A stretch of 64,000 nucleotides of DNA from Lyophyllum atratum (lineage: Eukaryota; Basidiomycota; Agaricomycetes; Agaricales; Lyophyllaceae), in the NCBI GenBank assembly GCA_014905825.1, contig JACGCN010000055.1, positions 62,001 through 126,000 of the forward strand. The letters run 5' to 3'. The position numbers were made by a program, and so were the translations under genes. The notes below the pieces were generated by a model that made no database searches, was not told the origin of the DNA, and saw only the letters and a program-made list of their open reading frames with translations. Positions 11,415 to 23,700 of the stretch are shown here, piece by piece; the first letter of the stretch is position 1, and each line of letters opens with the position of its first letter.

Positions 11415-12976
11415 ATGGCAGAACGACGATACAGCAAGGAAGACCTGTGAGTTTTACTTTGCTCTTAGGCTTGCCATGCATATCGACATACACTCTATAA
11501 CCAGGCTATGTCTCAGGAAGGACGCATTGGTGAAGCTCGTGGAGCGGCAGCTGCGATGCTGGCCGGAACTGAAATTCAACCCCTCAAAGACCACAGTCGC
11601 GGTCCTAAGGAGCAACTTGCTTAACTATGGATTTACCAAGAATGGATCCGAGTTCGAGAGTGGTAATGCCTCTCCGACTCCAAGCGCTCTGACTCCCATT
11701 AGCAATAACGACTCTGATGGTATTGGTGAAGCTCTGGCTGAGGACTTGGATACTGATAACCAGCCCTGGGGAGCCGATGTACGGCCAGCCACAGGGGCGC
11801 AGACGGAAGACTTTACTGGGGCTCTCGAGAAAATGAGAACTCCCCAACCCGCTGTGCACAATCCGGTTCGCATCAAGTCGATGATGATACTGTCCTCGCT
11901 TACCATCATTGGCCGCATAGACCTCTAGGTTCGAACTTAGACTCCTGATCGAAGACCACCGCATGTCCTACTCTGAGAACGGCCTGCGACGAACTACGGA
12001 ACTAGTGACATTATCTCCCACTCTTGTTCATCCAAATGGTGATTGGGACTTTCGAGTGAAGGACATGCTCTGGAGTCTGCAGCACTCAAATGCATCGATC
12101 AGTGGCAAGTCGCACATCCATAGCTTCCAGCCTTCCGCATCATCTCATTTACAACTGTGCAGGTGTGGTAAAATTAGCATACCCCGATCCTGGCGAGCCC
12201 GACTACAATCGCATTCTTCTCAAGATGAAGCCCGGTGACATCCTAGAGGATGTCCCTTCCAACCCCAGCATATTGACCGTGTCAGCGTTGAGTTCCTTTA
12301 AAATTATTGTTGAGCATGTAAGGTCCTATTCAATCTCTGCACTGAGCGATGCATATGCTTATTCTTGGAAGGCAACAAATGGCGGGTATGATACGGTCCC
12401 TACGTCTTCCTTCTCAGATCACCAGGAAGAGTTACCTGCGCAGATCACTAACCATGCCGAGCATGTACCAGCCAGCGAGGCGGAGAGAGATGCTGCATGG
12501 CTCAAAGGAAGGCTTGAGGCGCAGCCAGGCTATGAAAAGTTCCGCGCCAGTCAGCACCGAAAGCTCAAGAACTTCGATCGAGTTGATTTCTGGGCATTTG
12601 CAGCGAAGTTTTCCGCAGACTATAATAGGGCCCCGTGGCCAAACCGGCGGGTCAGTGATACCTGCTTCAATACTCAACCATTTTAGCTATTCTGGCTGAC
12701 CCACCATCGCATGGCACACAGCCCAAAAAAATCAACAAGGTAGATATCGGGAGCGCCTTGGGCATGAAAGTAACGGCTCTGGCAGAAGCTGAGAATGCAA
12801 CTCGTATCATTCGGATCTTTGGAAGCCAAGGCACGCAAGCATCCCAAGACGTGATAAAGTTGCTGGAAAGAGATGAGAATGTGGGATCCTATGTGTTATT
12901 TGATTTCTTGAGGCAGTGGGAGATCGACCACTCCTTAGCAGACTCTTCCACTTCAGGGGAAGTCGTAGCTGCTTGA
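11415..12976 (+). CDS. Spliced gene of unknown function
   Basis: Exon 1 (11415-11446, MAERRYSKEDL) joins over a 58-nt intron to 11505. The product begins with a charged helical segment (RKDALVKLVERQLRCW, then FNPSKTTVAVLRSNLL), a Ser/Asp-rich linker, LRLLIEDHRMSYSENGLRR (near 11940), YPDPGEPDYNRILLKMKPGD (from about 12180), EAERDAAWLKGRLEAQPGYE (near 12480) and a C-terminal block KKINKVDIGSALGMKVTALA to the stop at 12974-12976. One junction (around 12106) fits a GC-AG intron, donor gcaagt. The junction in 11842-11930 is unresolved. With that reservation the frames can be joined without a stop. It resembles hypothetical proteins of Agaricomycetes, but I know no function. Confidence 0.55.
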
Positions 12977-14194
12977 CTCGGGCACTATGTATTTGGTGTA
13001 TATACTTTTGTGTTTCTACTCCTTTATACTGTTGAACACGCGCGTGAATTCTAGCTTCTAGTCAGAGATGGGAGACTACGCGGTTACGATGCGGGCGCCA
13101 AGAAAACCGACCGCCGTGACCAGTAGTAATAATAGCTACTACTAGCCTCGAGTATCCCAAAGACCAGTAGGTTCAAATTGGTTCCCCAGATTACTGATAA
13201 CTGGCAGGCAATACCTTCTGGAAGAAACTTCAGGTGATTCGCGACTCCGAACCTCGTTCTTACGGCGCAGGCAAGGCTTTCAGAGTGATTCTTCAAAACA
13301 AGTTTTGGTTTAATTCTGAGGATTCTGCAGCTTACACCATGCCGGCTATGTGAATCTCATTCTATTTTCTCTTCACATCATGTTCCGACAACTGCCAAGT
13401 CTCCCGACAGGGGTATTTCAGCGGTCTCCGCTGCCTATGTTGACGCCGACTCGCCGAGTATGGTAAGTAAATGGTCATCAGATGTGGGCGCACCGCCACC
13501 TCTCAATGCAACCACACCCAGCACTTTCTCGCTCTCATGATCATCGTTCTCAACGTTGACTGTGGTGCCCTTATTGACGCCGTCAATTTCATCGTCTGCA
13601 GATGTTCAAACATCTTTGGTTATCAGCTTCTCGGGCGGGCAATCCCCCAGGCTTGTTTCTCTACTGCATCCATGGCATCCTTTCGATCGCAGTCGTCACT
13701 CTATTCGTTGTATCCGGCGCTATGTAGGTACTTGGCACCAGGGGAGGACCTTGCATCAGGAAAAAAACACATGTGTCCGTAGTGGTACATAGTTTTGATA
13801 GAGGTCGTAGCTTCATAGGCAAGTCCCCTTTTACGTAGTTGCTGGTAGTTCCCAGCCAGGCTACCATAGCTGTCCGTAGTTGTCCATAGCTGTACAGCTA
13901 CCAGAGCTACGAGAGCTATAGACTACTATGTTCTCTCCATATTTTAGATTCAAATACAGTAGAGGGAAGAAGTAAAGGAACATATAATTCTTCAACTACG
14001 ACAGGACATTGTACAGTACTAAGAGAAATACCTACACCCATCATACAAACAAAATGCCGAGCACCCACCAACCTCGATGGCTTTATCACTGGTCTTCCCC
14101 CTTCACCTTCGTGTTTGCCTTGTCCTTCCTCCGCGCGCCTCCCTCCACGCCGAACCCCCGTGACTTCCTCGACTGATGCAATGTTGGGCATCGC
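12977..14194. other. No recognisable gene
   Basis: Only short frames. Near 13790-13925 there is a stretch made of variants of TCCGTAGTTGTCCATAGCTG and CTACCAGAGCTACGAGAGCT, which could be the edge of a small non-autonomous element. No paired copy was found. Confidence 0.35.
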
Positions 14195-14467
14195 CTATCG
14201 ATGTTCGATGATGTCAGGGGCGCCTTGCAAAAGGCCGACAATGGGCGCCCGCGAGCGATCTGGCATCATCCGGCCCGGAGGATATGGGTTTGCTGAAGGT
14301 AGTGGTGGTAGAGCAAGATGCCAGCGGTCGTTCGCCGGAATCTGCACGAAGAGGATGGGGCCTCCACGATACAGCCGTCGTCGGGGAGGAGGGTGGACCT
14401 TTGTAGCATTGGTGGGGCGCGCACCATGGTATGATGGAGGGGCGGTAGGCGGCGCGTAGGGGACCAT
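14195..14467 (-). CDS. Possible small Pro-rich protein, unknown
   Basis: A 90-aa frame on the minus strand starts MVPYAPPTAPPSYHGARP and ends with PDIIEHR. It is rich in Pro and Arg (PPPRRRLYRGGPILFVQIP). It overlaps an antisense frame of similar length, so coding cannot be decided by length. The even composition and ordinary residue use favour the minus strand slightly. No family is recognised, and an upstream exon on the minus strand is possible. Confidence 0.28.
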   Translation of the reverse strand: MVPYAPPTAPPSYHGARPTNATKVHPPPRRRLYRGGPILFVQIPANDRWHLALPPLPSANPYPPGRMMPDRSRAPIVGLLQGAPDIIEHR

Positions 14468-15495
14468 TCTAGTGTTGGTCGATTACCGTTCTCCTATCAT
14501 AAAGTCTATGAGCATGCAAAGACAGGGATATGAGTAAAATCACTTACCGAAGCCACCAAATCACTGCAAAATCAGTAATGCTATGCGCAGGACAACTATC
14601 AGGGGACGCACCGTGAAGGAAGAAGCTGGTACCGAAGTTACAAAAAGGTGCAGCAGAAAGGAAACAGACTCGAAGACTCCAACAGGTGGATCGTGCCAAT
14701 CAAATGGTACCAACAGAACTGGCAATCAAAAGGACAGCGGGTGATCACGAACCACCGATTGCCAACAGAAGGCAGGACTCGAGGAAGGAATGAAGGACAA
14801 GCCGGGAATGCGCTGGTGATGGGGGGAAGAAAGAAAGACGAACTCGAACGCGGACAAATGCGGAGCTGAGTTCATGGGCGGAGTTTGAATCAACTTGGGC
14901 GAAAAATCGTGTCATGATCAGCGTTACAACTTACAGGTTACAACGACTTGATTGCATTATTTTCTGCCCTATTAAATGTTACGTGGCTGAGTGCATAAGC
15001 ATGCTTATAGGCTTTAGATTGGTACTGAGGGGATGTAGTAGGTTTAAGTCCTGTGGAAGAGTTGTTGGACAGAGAAGAATGGAGGAACGACTGATTGTGT
15101 CTGTCTAGGAGAGACTACTCAGCTTCGTGATTTTTCGACACATTTTTGATTATCGTGATTATTCTCTGTTTAGTGCAGAAGTCGCCTTGTATGGAGTGGT
15201 ACAGACATATAGTGTAGGCTACAGAGAGCTATACATATCTGGTGTGAGCTACAGAGGCCTACCACACCTACGGAGGCGGAGATAGAACCTTGGCAAACTC
15301 CCTAGTTTGAGTGCGTGCTCAGTAGCTGATACATTTTTCCTGATGTGGAACTGCTGATGAACCATCCACAGTTCATGAACCATCAACAGTTCCCAGTCCT
15401 TCATTGTTGACGACGCCTTCACAGGCCGACCGCCATCAGTAGGAACTCATAATCTCTATGCCACTGCCTGTGCTCACCCGAAATTTGATCTAGTG
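14468..15495. other. Intergenic, no gene seen
   Basis: Short frames only. Around 15195-15275 the words CTACAGAG and AGCTA recur (gtgtaggctacagagagcta / gtgtgagctacagaggccta), a small imperfect repeat. Confidence 0.3.
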
Positions 15496-16270
15496 TTCGC
15501 CGTTCGAGTCCATGCCTGATGCGCAGTCCACAACGTCTGAAATCTCTATCATCATTACCCGCTCCACACCTCGAGGATCTGCGCAGACCACTCAGTCAAA
15601 CTTGAGGACTGAGGGGCCGGAGAGTTCGCCAAAGGAGCGTGATTGGTGTCATGATGCAGATCATATAGCGGATGATCTCCGCAGAATCCGCGACGCTAGA
15701 GTTTTACCATTCGTCCGACCATCCCGGCGGCGAGTACCTGGCTTCAATCGGAATTATATCATGATTCCCCACTATCATGGCATACCTCGACTATTTTGGA
15801 TTCGGACAACTCCTCATCCATCTTTTCGCATTCTCGATTGGAGCATTCGCCGCCATACCCTGATAGCTTTGAGTCCTCGGGTCGGCCGCTCCTGCCTCCG
15901 TCACCCAATCTCCTTCGACAACCTCTACATCCGAGGACGCCCACTTCTGTCGCCTACGGACCTCTCAAAACCATTGGAAGTGATAAGGGACATACATCGT
16001 ATTCTTTGGCAGGGGTCGGTCTCGACGGATGAGAGTCGGAGGTCTGGACACTGGTGAGAGTGAAAGCGGAGCTTGCGATGACCGACAGTGGGACTCGAGA
16101 GAAACAGAGTCAGCGGCACCAGGAGAACCTAAGGAGACGACCAAATGCGGAGGCATGGAAGACGAAGGCGAGAGATGGTCGAAGACGGCGGGGACGGGCA
16201 GACGCACCAGCATAGCCCTTGTCACCAGCAAAACGATCAAAGTCAGCTACATCTCGAAAGGGCAAATGTG
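15496..16270 (+). other. Possible broken coding region, unknown
   Basis: A 181-aa frame (15512-16057) overlaps a 78-aa frame (15796-16032) whose product (SIFSHSRLEHSPPYPDSFES) looks more protein-like over its length. The pattern would fit a single coding region with a frameshift near 15780, or chance frames. No motif or family is recognised. Confidence 0.25.
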
Positions 16271-19200
16271 ATACTCTCGGAACGCGGCAAATTGGGACCG
16301 CATCTGCTTCGTGGATGCGTTCGCGTAAGTATAGTTGAAGTATAGTTACAACCTGGACCGTATCATATCCAGTAGGGTTTGAGGCACCACGGGAACTAGT
16401 TCCATGGTGTGACTTTCATGCTAAACCTTCATATGCTAATGGACGAAGCTTTCATTACTTGACTCATCATTCGAAGGTCGTTTCCATACTGCAGCCTCTT
16501 CATGCCTTCATCCCAAATCTCAAGTATAAGACACCAATTGATATTCCACCCTCCCCTATGTTACCGCGACCCGGTGTTCTTTGCCCCGATTACACGCATG
16601 TACGCATTCCAGTTTCAATAAACTAAACCAGACGCAAATGGTGTTAAATCCGTGAGGAGAGTAGTCTGGTCTCTGCCACGACAACGGCGCTGACCACCAC
16701 CCTCGGCGGCTCCTCATCCTTTTTCAATACAGAACACGGGCGAGCTGCGCTCCCAACAACCAAAACGGATTGGCAACGGGGCCATTGAATTATATCAATG
16801 TTTAGGCCACCCTCGCATTTCAATTCACCGACTACACCGGCGGCAGCTACGGGATCGGGAGCGCCGTCAAGGGAGAAAATGGTGCAGCCAATATCCCGTG
16901 ATTTTGGCGCCAAGGGCGACGTTTCCGCTGACTGCGAAGAGTCCCAGTCCGATGCCTACAGGTGAGGTTGACCGCGAAGCAGTTGAGAGTATGGGAAACA
17001 ATTCTGCTACTTTCTGCGCCTTCAATCGAGGTATTCTAGCTAAGATGTTCGATCAAGATATGGACACTGAGTCCACTATCCTTCAATCGATATGTTCAAT
17101 CATCAACCGCCGTTTTTTGGAATCGACCGCCTGTTCTCTTCTTTCGAGGCTTTCGACGTCTAGAAGCAATACTCCACATTTCTCGACGGCGGGGGTCTTT
17201 GTTCTCTTAGATTGAAATTTGTAAAATACACTAATTGCCTTCGAACAGTGGTATTGTGAACGGTATCATGATCTAGGTAGGAAGTCACAAGTCTGAAGAC
17301 CAAAAGCAGCTCACATCACGTGGACGCGACAAGAAGGATGCCATCAAAAGCAACCATGATCGAAGCAAGTTGAAGATGTTTCTCGAGCTCACCTTCAACC
17401 CCAAAATGACCTGGACGCTCTACGCACCATGTGCATCAACATTAACTCTTCTGCGACACACATCATTCTGGCCTTTGACCCCATGCAACGACTGAAAGCA
17501 GATCTACGCAGGTTCATACAAGGTGCCGCAGCTTTTCCTTTGACTCGAAGGTGCCGACTCTCCACTTTTACTGGCCCTTAGCTCATAAATATGACAGCTA
17601 CAGAGCGTGTGCGCACCTTGACCATGCAGCCATATGCTGTACAATGGTATCGTGATGTCGCGTTGCGCCGCGCCACGGCCTACTATACCTGAAGCCAATG
17701 CAACTAAGTGAAATAAGTAGTGACTAAGTACTTAATTCAGGCTAATTTATGATGGATTTAACGGCAATTTATCGTCGTTAAATCGACCGCCCAAAGCCTC
17801 AAGAGCTCAACGCAGCCTCATGTTGCCATTGCGACTATCGAGTCAAATAAAGTTAGCTTGGCATTACGAATAAATAAAGTTGGCCCAGGTGGGAAGCTCT
17901 GGACTTGTATCCGAGGCTTTAACAAGCGGTTAAAGAAGGACCATAGACTACGCTGTCCCAAAATAAATAAATTTGCAGCAGACTACTACAAGTTCTCTGC
18001 AGACTGCAGTGCTCTGTACTAGTTAATTGGTTTGCGACAGACTACAGTTCTCCAAAAATCAACTAACGAGTATTACTTGCTCTTTTCTCTTCAGTCAAAT
18101 CGATTGATTTACATATCCAGAGAGAAATGGCATCGAATCGGAAGAATCGCGCCCTTCTCGAACTCGTTACCAATAGCCGCTGGGCTTGGGATCGGCTGAA
18201 TCCGGCAGAACCACAGCTCCGCCGATCGATTTAAGACGTGGAAGGCGTCGCTCGTAAATTGTGCCAATTATCCTTACTTATGTAACGAACTCTCGCTGTG
18301 GATATATATCTCGATCTCTTATAAATTGCAACCATCTTCAGCCATACATTAATTGACATCTATCCTTTCTGGGCATTCGTCCGTCTGAATCTGAATACAC
18401 TAGCCGTGGCAGTTGTCAGACGTAAGGATATATCTCATACGCCCTTCGCCGTTATAAACACATCAAGAAGCCAAATCTGCACAGCAGCTACATTCTTGGA
18501 TAACATTGACATACCGCTCAACATCATTATCAGATTCTAAAGAGAGGTCAGCCAATCGGCGTTCGATTCGCCACAACTTACAGAGCCGCTCTGCCATTGG
18601 CAGCATGAGACGAGACTGACGATGAAGTCGTCCACTGCTCTTCTCTATTCATATGCAGTGGTTCCACATATCAACGTACATCTGCAGCAGTTTATGTTCT
18701 GAACTTCTCAGCACGGAAATGCGCATGCGCATAGAGGACGAGTACATACCTGCAGCCCCACTGCCAGTGCCTATGGCCAATGATGTTCGTTAGCAACAGA
18801 ATTCGAGCTCGAAATATCTGGACATACCTGCAGATCATCGACACAAACGACGTACAATTCTTGTACAATTCATGATTTCAATGTGTAGCTCCGTGGCGAG
18901 GACCTTTCGCGGACGCGATAAAGGAGTGCTGGCACTCCTCGGTCGGGATACTGCGGATCGCTGAATGTCTCGTCGGCTCGTATACAGCGTATGGATGTAG
19001 ACGTGGACGTACTTCATAACCCCACAACTTGGTAAGCATACGCCTCGCGTAGCAGGCGAAAAAGCTTCCGCGAGCCGCCTTTTATGATGTTCTGATGGTG
19101 GCAATACGAGTCGGGATTCAGAAAAATCACGAAAAGCAGTGGGGAAGGACATACTCCTCTCCCAGTCGAAGTATTTCTTCCCGAAGCACCCGAACTTCCT

Positions 19201-20308
19201 CTTCACCTGCTTCTTCTCCGCAGTACAACGGGGCTAAAGAGGGCGGAGAATTGGTATCGTCAGCTTATGGTGAAAACCTCGTATGGACGCATTCTCCGGT
19301 TCAAAATGATGACTGACCTCGGCTGTGAGTTCTACGCGGGCGGAGTGGACGTCTCTAAGGGCACATGGCGTCATCCGCTAGATAGGTCCAATGCGAGGCC
19401 AACTGTGCTATCGGGGAGTCATCAAAGAGGGCTTCTTCAGAGCGGTACAAGGTCGGGAAGTATGGCCATGATCTTGGCGTCGATCAACCTGGTCCGGGTC
19501 GAGATGCTGGGCCTCGATAACGCAGATATGGCAGACTCATATAAGAGTGGCTGCGACTGAGCATCTTGCCTGGTTTTACGGGGGTCGGAAGGATACATGT
19601 GCGGGAGGCGATGTCGACTGCTCGTTGTTCTCTAAAGGCGAACCGTCAGCAATTCTGAGCCAACCAGAAGAAGGGCTTACGTACCATTTCGCTCACACTT
19701 CGTTCTCCAGCTGCCCTTATCCGAATTCCCCACTTGCGATTCGAGGATGATATGACATATCCTAAACCGAAAATTTGATTGTCTCGAAAATCGGTGGTCA
19801 CCGAGACTGCTTTGGTTCAAGTTGATCAAGTAAGCTTTTCGAAGTGATATAGAGCACTGCGACTTTGATTTGTGCTTGCTTGAGGTCCTCGCACTGACGA
19901 CGATGTCGGTTGGATGTTGTGAGTCAATACAAACGCAGGTTGTCATGTCTAAATTTTCGACGAGCATCATGGAAGGCATCGTGATTGGTCTTCAGGTCTG
20001 TCAGTTCGATAGCAGTCGAGGAGACCCAGGAGTTTATAGCAAAACAGTGGTGGTGGTGGCAAGACGGTCACGACACGTAGGGGGCAAGTCAAAGTTTCAA
20101 TAGCCCTTTGATTCTGAATCAGAACATTGAGAACGCGTCGTGATCACGTGAGGTTTGAAGCGAGAGTTTCCAGTTCTGTTCTGGTCTGTCACTGCCCTCA
20201 ACATCCGCCCTTCTGTATAGTGTACTTCGACCTCTGCCAGCGCGTTTCCATCGCAATTGTCCACCGTGCACGTGAGGAAGCGACATTATTTACTTGGATG
20301 ATCCTCTG
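16271..20308. other. Gene-poor interval
   Basis: No open frame over about 120 codons and no family recognised. It includes AT-rich sequence at 17690-18360 and a short segment related to the gene at 28 kb (listed separately). A 36-codon frame at 18127 has a reasonable start context but no other support. Confidence 0.35.
18414..18510 (-). repeat. Fragment related to intron and exon edges of the 28-kb MLKL-like gene
   Basis: Roughly 97 bp match 28844-28950 at clearly above chance. They share TGTCAGACGTAAG, CCCTTCGCCGTTATAA versus CCCTCCGCCGTTATAA, ACATCAAGAAGCC, AGCAGCTACAT and TTGGATRACATTGAC. The matched part of the 28-kb gene runs from the end of exon 1 through intron 1 into exon 2. No open gene surrounds the fragment here, so it looks like the remnant of a former paralogue. 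Confidence 0.65.
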
Positions 20309-20313
20309 AGCTC
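20309..20313. repeat. Target-site duplication of copia element (left)
   Basis: AGCTC directly precedes the left LTR and matches 25581-25585 after the right LTR. Five bp is the usual duplication length for Ty1/copia integrase. Confidence 0.93.
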
Positions 20314-20376
20314 TGTAGAGAATCACAATAAGTAAGCCTTAGAGTCCGACACAATGTGTAAGACGACTTTATTATG

Positions 20377-20412
20377 TACCTGTAGAGAATCACAATAAGT
20401 AAGCTACAGGTA
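20377..20412. repeat. LTR hairpin 1
   Basis: Arms TACCTGTAG and CTACAGGTA are perfect inverted repeats (9 bp) around an 18-nt loop. The same structure occurs in the right LTR. Confidence 0.85.
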
Positions 20413-20455
20413 ATAAGTCAGTAACGAAGTAAATAGGATGTAAGTAAAGTTGGCT

Positions 20456-20497
20456 CACCCTTAGAGTCCGACACAATGTGTAAGACGACTAAGGGTG
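20456..20497. repeat. LTR hairpin 2
   Basis: Arms CACCCTTAG and CTAAGGGTG are perfect inverted repeats (9 bp) around a 24-nt loop. The same structure occurs in the right LTR. It could act in RNA folding near the transcript end, which is inference. Confidence 0.85.
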
Positions 20498-20714
20498 TCC
20501 TTTTCTGTGTACTAGGTAGATATATGATCGTGAAATAAAGTTCTGGTAAAGACTGGTAAATAACGAGCGGCAAACTGAATAGAAACGCACCACGACGCTC
20601 TGCGCCGTGGCGTAACGAATATGCGAGATTTCTAAATATAGTAAAATGTCCATAAAAGGAAACTTATCGTATCGAAGACCTTGCCTCGGGTCTGGGCATG
20701 TCCTTATCTCAACA

Positions 20715-20724
20715 CTCCCCCGGA
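20715..20724 (-). promoter_or_regulatory. Candidate polypurine tract
   Basis: On the element strand CCGGGGGAG directly abuts the TGTTGAG start of the 3' LTR. That is the position expected for the primer of plus-strand DNA synthesis. Confidence 0.6.
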
Positions 20725-20735
20725 CTGCTAAGATC

Positions 20736-23700
20736 CTAAAGAGGTCGAAGGTTGAGCAGGTCGACACAGTGCTCGTGGAGAACGCGAGGGAGAGGCTTGG
20801 TGAACATGTCGGCGGGGTTCTCGGAGGAAGGAACGTGGAGTATCTCGATGTCGCCTTCCTGTACGCGTTCCCGAATATAGTGATGCCGGATGTCGATGTG
20901 CTTTGCCCGAGTATGACCCTTCGTCGACTTGGTGAGGGCTATGGACGATGTGTTGTCGCCGTATAACGTGGCGGGTAGTGACTGGGGGAGATCGACTTCC
21001 ACCAGGAAGTTGTGCATCCAGAGAGCCTGCTGCGCCCCGCGCGTTAAAGCCATGTACTCCGCTTCGGTAGTAGAGAGAGCAACAGTGGGTTGGCGTTTGG
21101 ATCCCCAGGAGACAGCGCAGTTTGCCATCATGAAGACGTAGCCGCCAGTGGAGCGGCGGGTGTCGTAGTCTCCCCCGAAATCCGCGTCGACATAGCCAAC
21201 GGGCTTAAGACCTCCTTCCACCCGACTATAGGTAAGACGATAATCCAGCGTCCCCTTAATGTAGCCCAGTACATGAACCATGGCCTTCCAGTGAGTAGGT
21301 CCGGGATTGGACTGGAATCTCGCTAAGAGACCGACGGCGTAGGAGAGGTCGGGACGCGAGGCGCACTGCGCCCACATGTAGCATCCCAGTAGCTCTCGGT
21401 AGGGTTTGTCTTTCATGAAGAGCTTGTCGGCGTCGGTGCGTGGTGACTGAGAGTCGTCGAGGTGAATGCCGGAGGGGAGAGGAGTAGGATGGGGATTGCA
21501 GTCGAGATGTTTGAAACGCTCTAGAACGCGCTCGAGGTAAGCCCGCTGGGATAAAGAGATCGCACCCGTTTCAGCATCGCGGTCAACGCGCATGCCGAGA
21601 ATATACTTCATCTCCCCCATATCCTTTGCCTCATACTCCTTCCCTAAGTCTCCCTTCGCCTTCGCCGCTCCTTCCACCGTCGAAGATACCCCAAACACAT
21701 CGTCCGCCCACGTGCTCGTAATAGTGCGCTCCTCCCCTTCTTTCTTGGAGCGAACACAGCTATCAGCGCGAGACGGTTTGTACCCCAACCTAGTGTACGC
21801 CCCGTTTAATGTATGCCACCAGTCGTGGCCTCCCTGCATCATGCCGTAAAGGGATTTCTGGAGTAAGCAGACCTTTCCCTCCCCCCCCTGAAAACCCGGC
21901 GGCACCTTCATGTAGACAACGTGTTCCAGCACGCTGTTGAGGTAGGCGGAGACGAAGTCGAGCTGCCAAATGTGGAGACCCAGCTGCGCCGCAATGGCGG
22001 CGGTCATCCTCATCGACTCCAGGCGCGCGACAGCGGCGTAAGTCTCGTCAAAGTCCTCCCCATGCACCTGTGTGTACCCCTTCGCGACAAGCCGCGCCTT
22101 CCGTTTGACGATGTTTCCGTCGGCGTCGAACTTGTTGGCGTAAACCCACATGCAGTCGATAACCCGCTTGTCGGCTGGCACGGACTCCGCAGGTACCAAG
22201 GTAAAAACCTCTCGTTTACGAAGGACCTCCAGTTCCGCCTCCATCGCAGGCACCCATAAATCGGGGCGCCGTATCGCCTCCCCGTAGTGTCGGGGCACGT
22301 GGGTGTCGGAGGCGACTGCGTTGTCGAGGGAGGCTAGGAACGCGTGCATGTCGGACGCGACGAAGGCGCGAGGGAGCTCCGTGTCCGTGGCCCAATCTTC
22401 ACCGGCAGCCCTGGCAGCGTCCTCCATGGCAAGAGTCTCACGCGCGGCAACGATGGCGGGGGTGGGCTGGGCGGTGGTAGCAAGCCGCGCAGAGCGACGA
22501 GGCGCAGTGGGCGCGTCGATGTCACGTGCGGGGGTGGCGGGATTTGGAGGAGGTGCGGCGGTGGTGGTGGCGTGGGTGGGTGGTGGGTGCAACGGTCCGT
22601 CGGTCCGAATACGTGGGGCAATGGGCTGTCTGGGTTGGAGAACACCAGGTGTGGCGGTGTTAGGGATGGGTTCCTCTACGGATACGAGGTCGTCGTCGGA
22701 CAGAAGTGTGATCGCCCGATGACCAGATCCTTCCTCGAAGATGACGTCCCGGCTAGTGAGGACTTGGCGTGTACCTTGATCGAACAGTTTGTATCCGTTC
22801 TCGGTGTAGCCGATCATGACGTATTTGATCGAACGCGGGTTTAATTTAGAAGTGACCAGTTCCGTCGGTACCTTGGCGAATGCAATGCAACCAAAAGGTC
22901 GAAGGTGCGCTACGCCTTGACGCTTCCCAGTCCATACTGCCTTCGGTACGAGATCGGTGTGACGGGAGGAAGGGATGAGGTTACGGAGGTAAATCATACA
23001 GGCGGCGGCCTCAGCCCATAGGTATTTGGGGAGGCCGCTGTCGGCGAGCATGCATCTGACGCCTTCGATGATGGTGCGTATGGTCCTTTCAGCAAGTCCA
23101 TTTTGGGCGTGAGCATACGGGGTGCTGATCTCCAGGACGATCCCGTGTTGACCGCAATAGTCGAACCAGTCCTGGTTTATCCACTCCCTCCCAGCGTCGA
23201 CACGCGCGATCTGCAGCTTATGCCCGGTCTGGCGTTCAGAAGTGACATGGTAGGTTTTGAACGCCGTCAACGTAGTCACCGAGTCCTTTCTGGAGAGGTA
23301 GAACCCGAAGGAGTGTGAGGTACCGCCATCCACGACGATCATCATGTAGGAAGCGCCACCGAGGGATGGGAGCGACGCAGGACCCCAAAGGTCAAGGTGG
23401 CAGCGTTCGTTGGGTGTGGACTCGGGGGTGACCTGACCATCGTACGGGCGAGAGGTATGTTTCCCGTAAATACAGTCCTCGCATAATCCCTTCACCTCAG
23501 GCTTCCCCAGAATGTGTAGCCCGTCCACTAACTTCTTTCTAGCCATATTCCGAATGCCCGTCACCCCTGCATGCCCTAGTCGGCGGTGCCAAACGTCCAG
23601 ATCAACTGGGACGTCCAGGGACCGTGCGATCATCGCCCTAGTCGGTGGAGGGGACGTCTCAAGTCTATACATGCCGTGCGATCCCACCCCGACCATAACT

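Larger units (their letters stand above)
20314..20714 (-). repeat. 3' LTR of copia element
   Basis: The left copy in window orientation. It contains two duplicated words (TGTAGAGAATCACAATAAGT and AGAGTCCGACACAATGTGTA, each present twice) and two inverted repeats, at 20377-20412 and 20456-20497. Confidence 0.95.

Noticed and set aside
22303..22844. Gly/Arg-rich plus-strand frames over the copia linker
   Set aside because: They are antisense shadows of the Pro/Ala-rich linker between integrase and reverse transcriptase.
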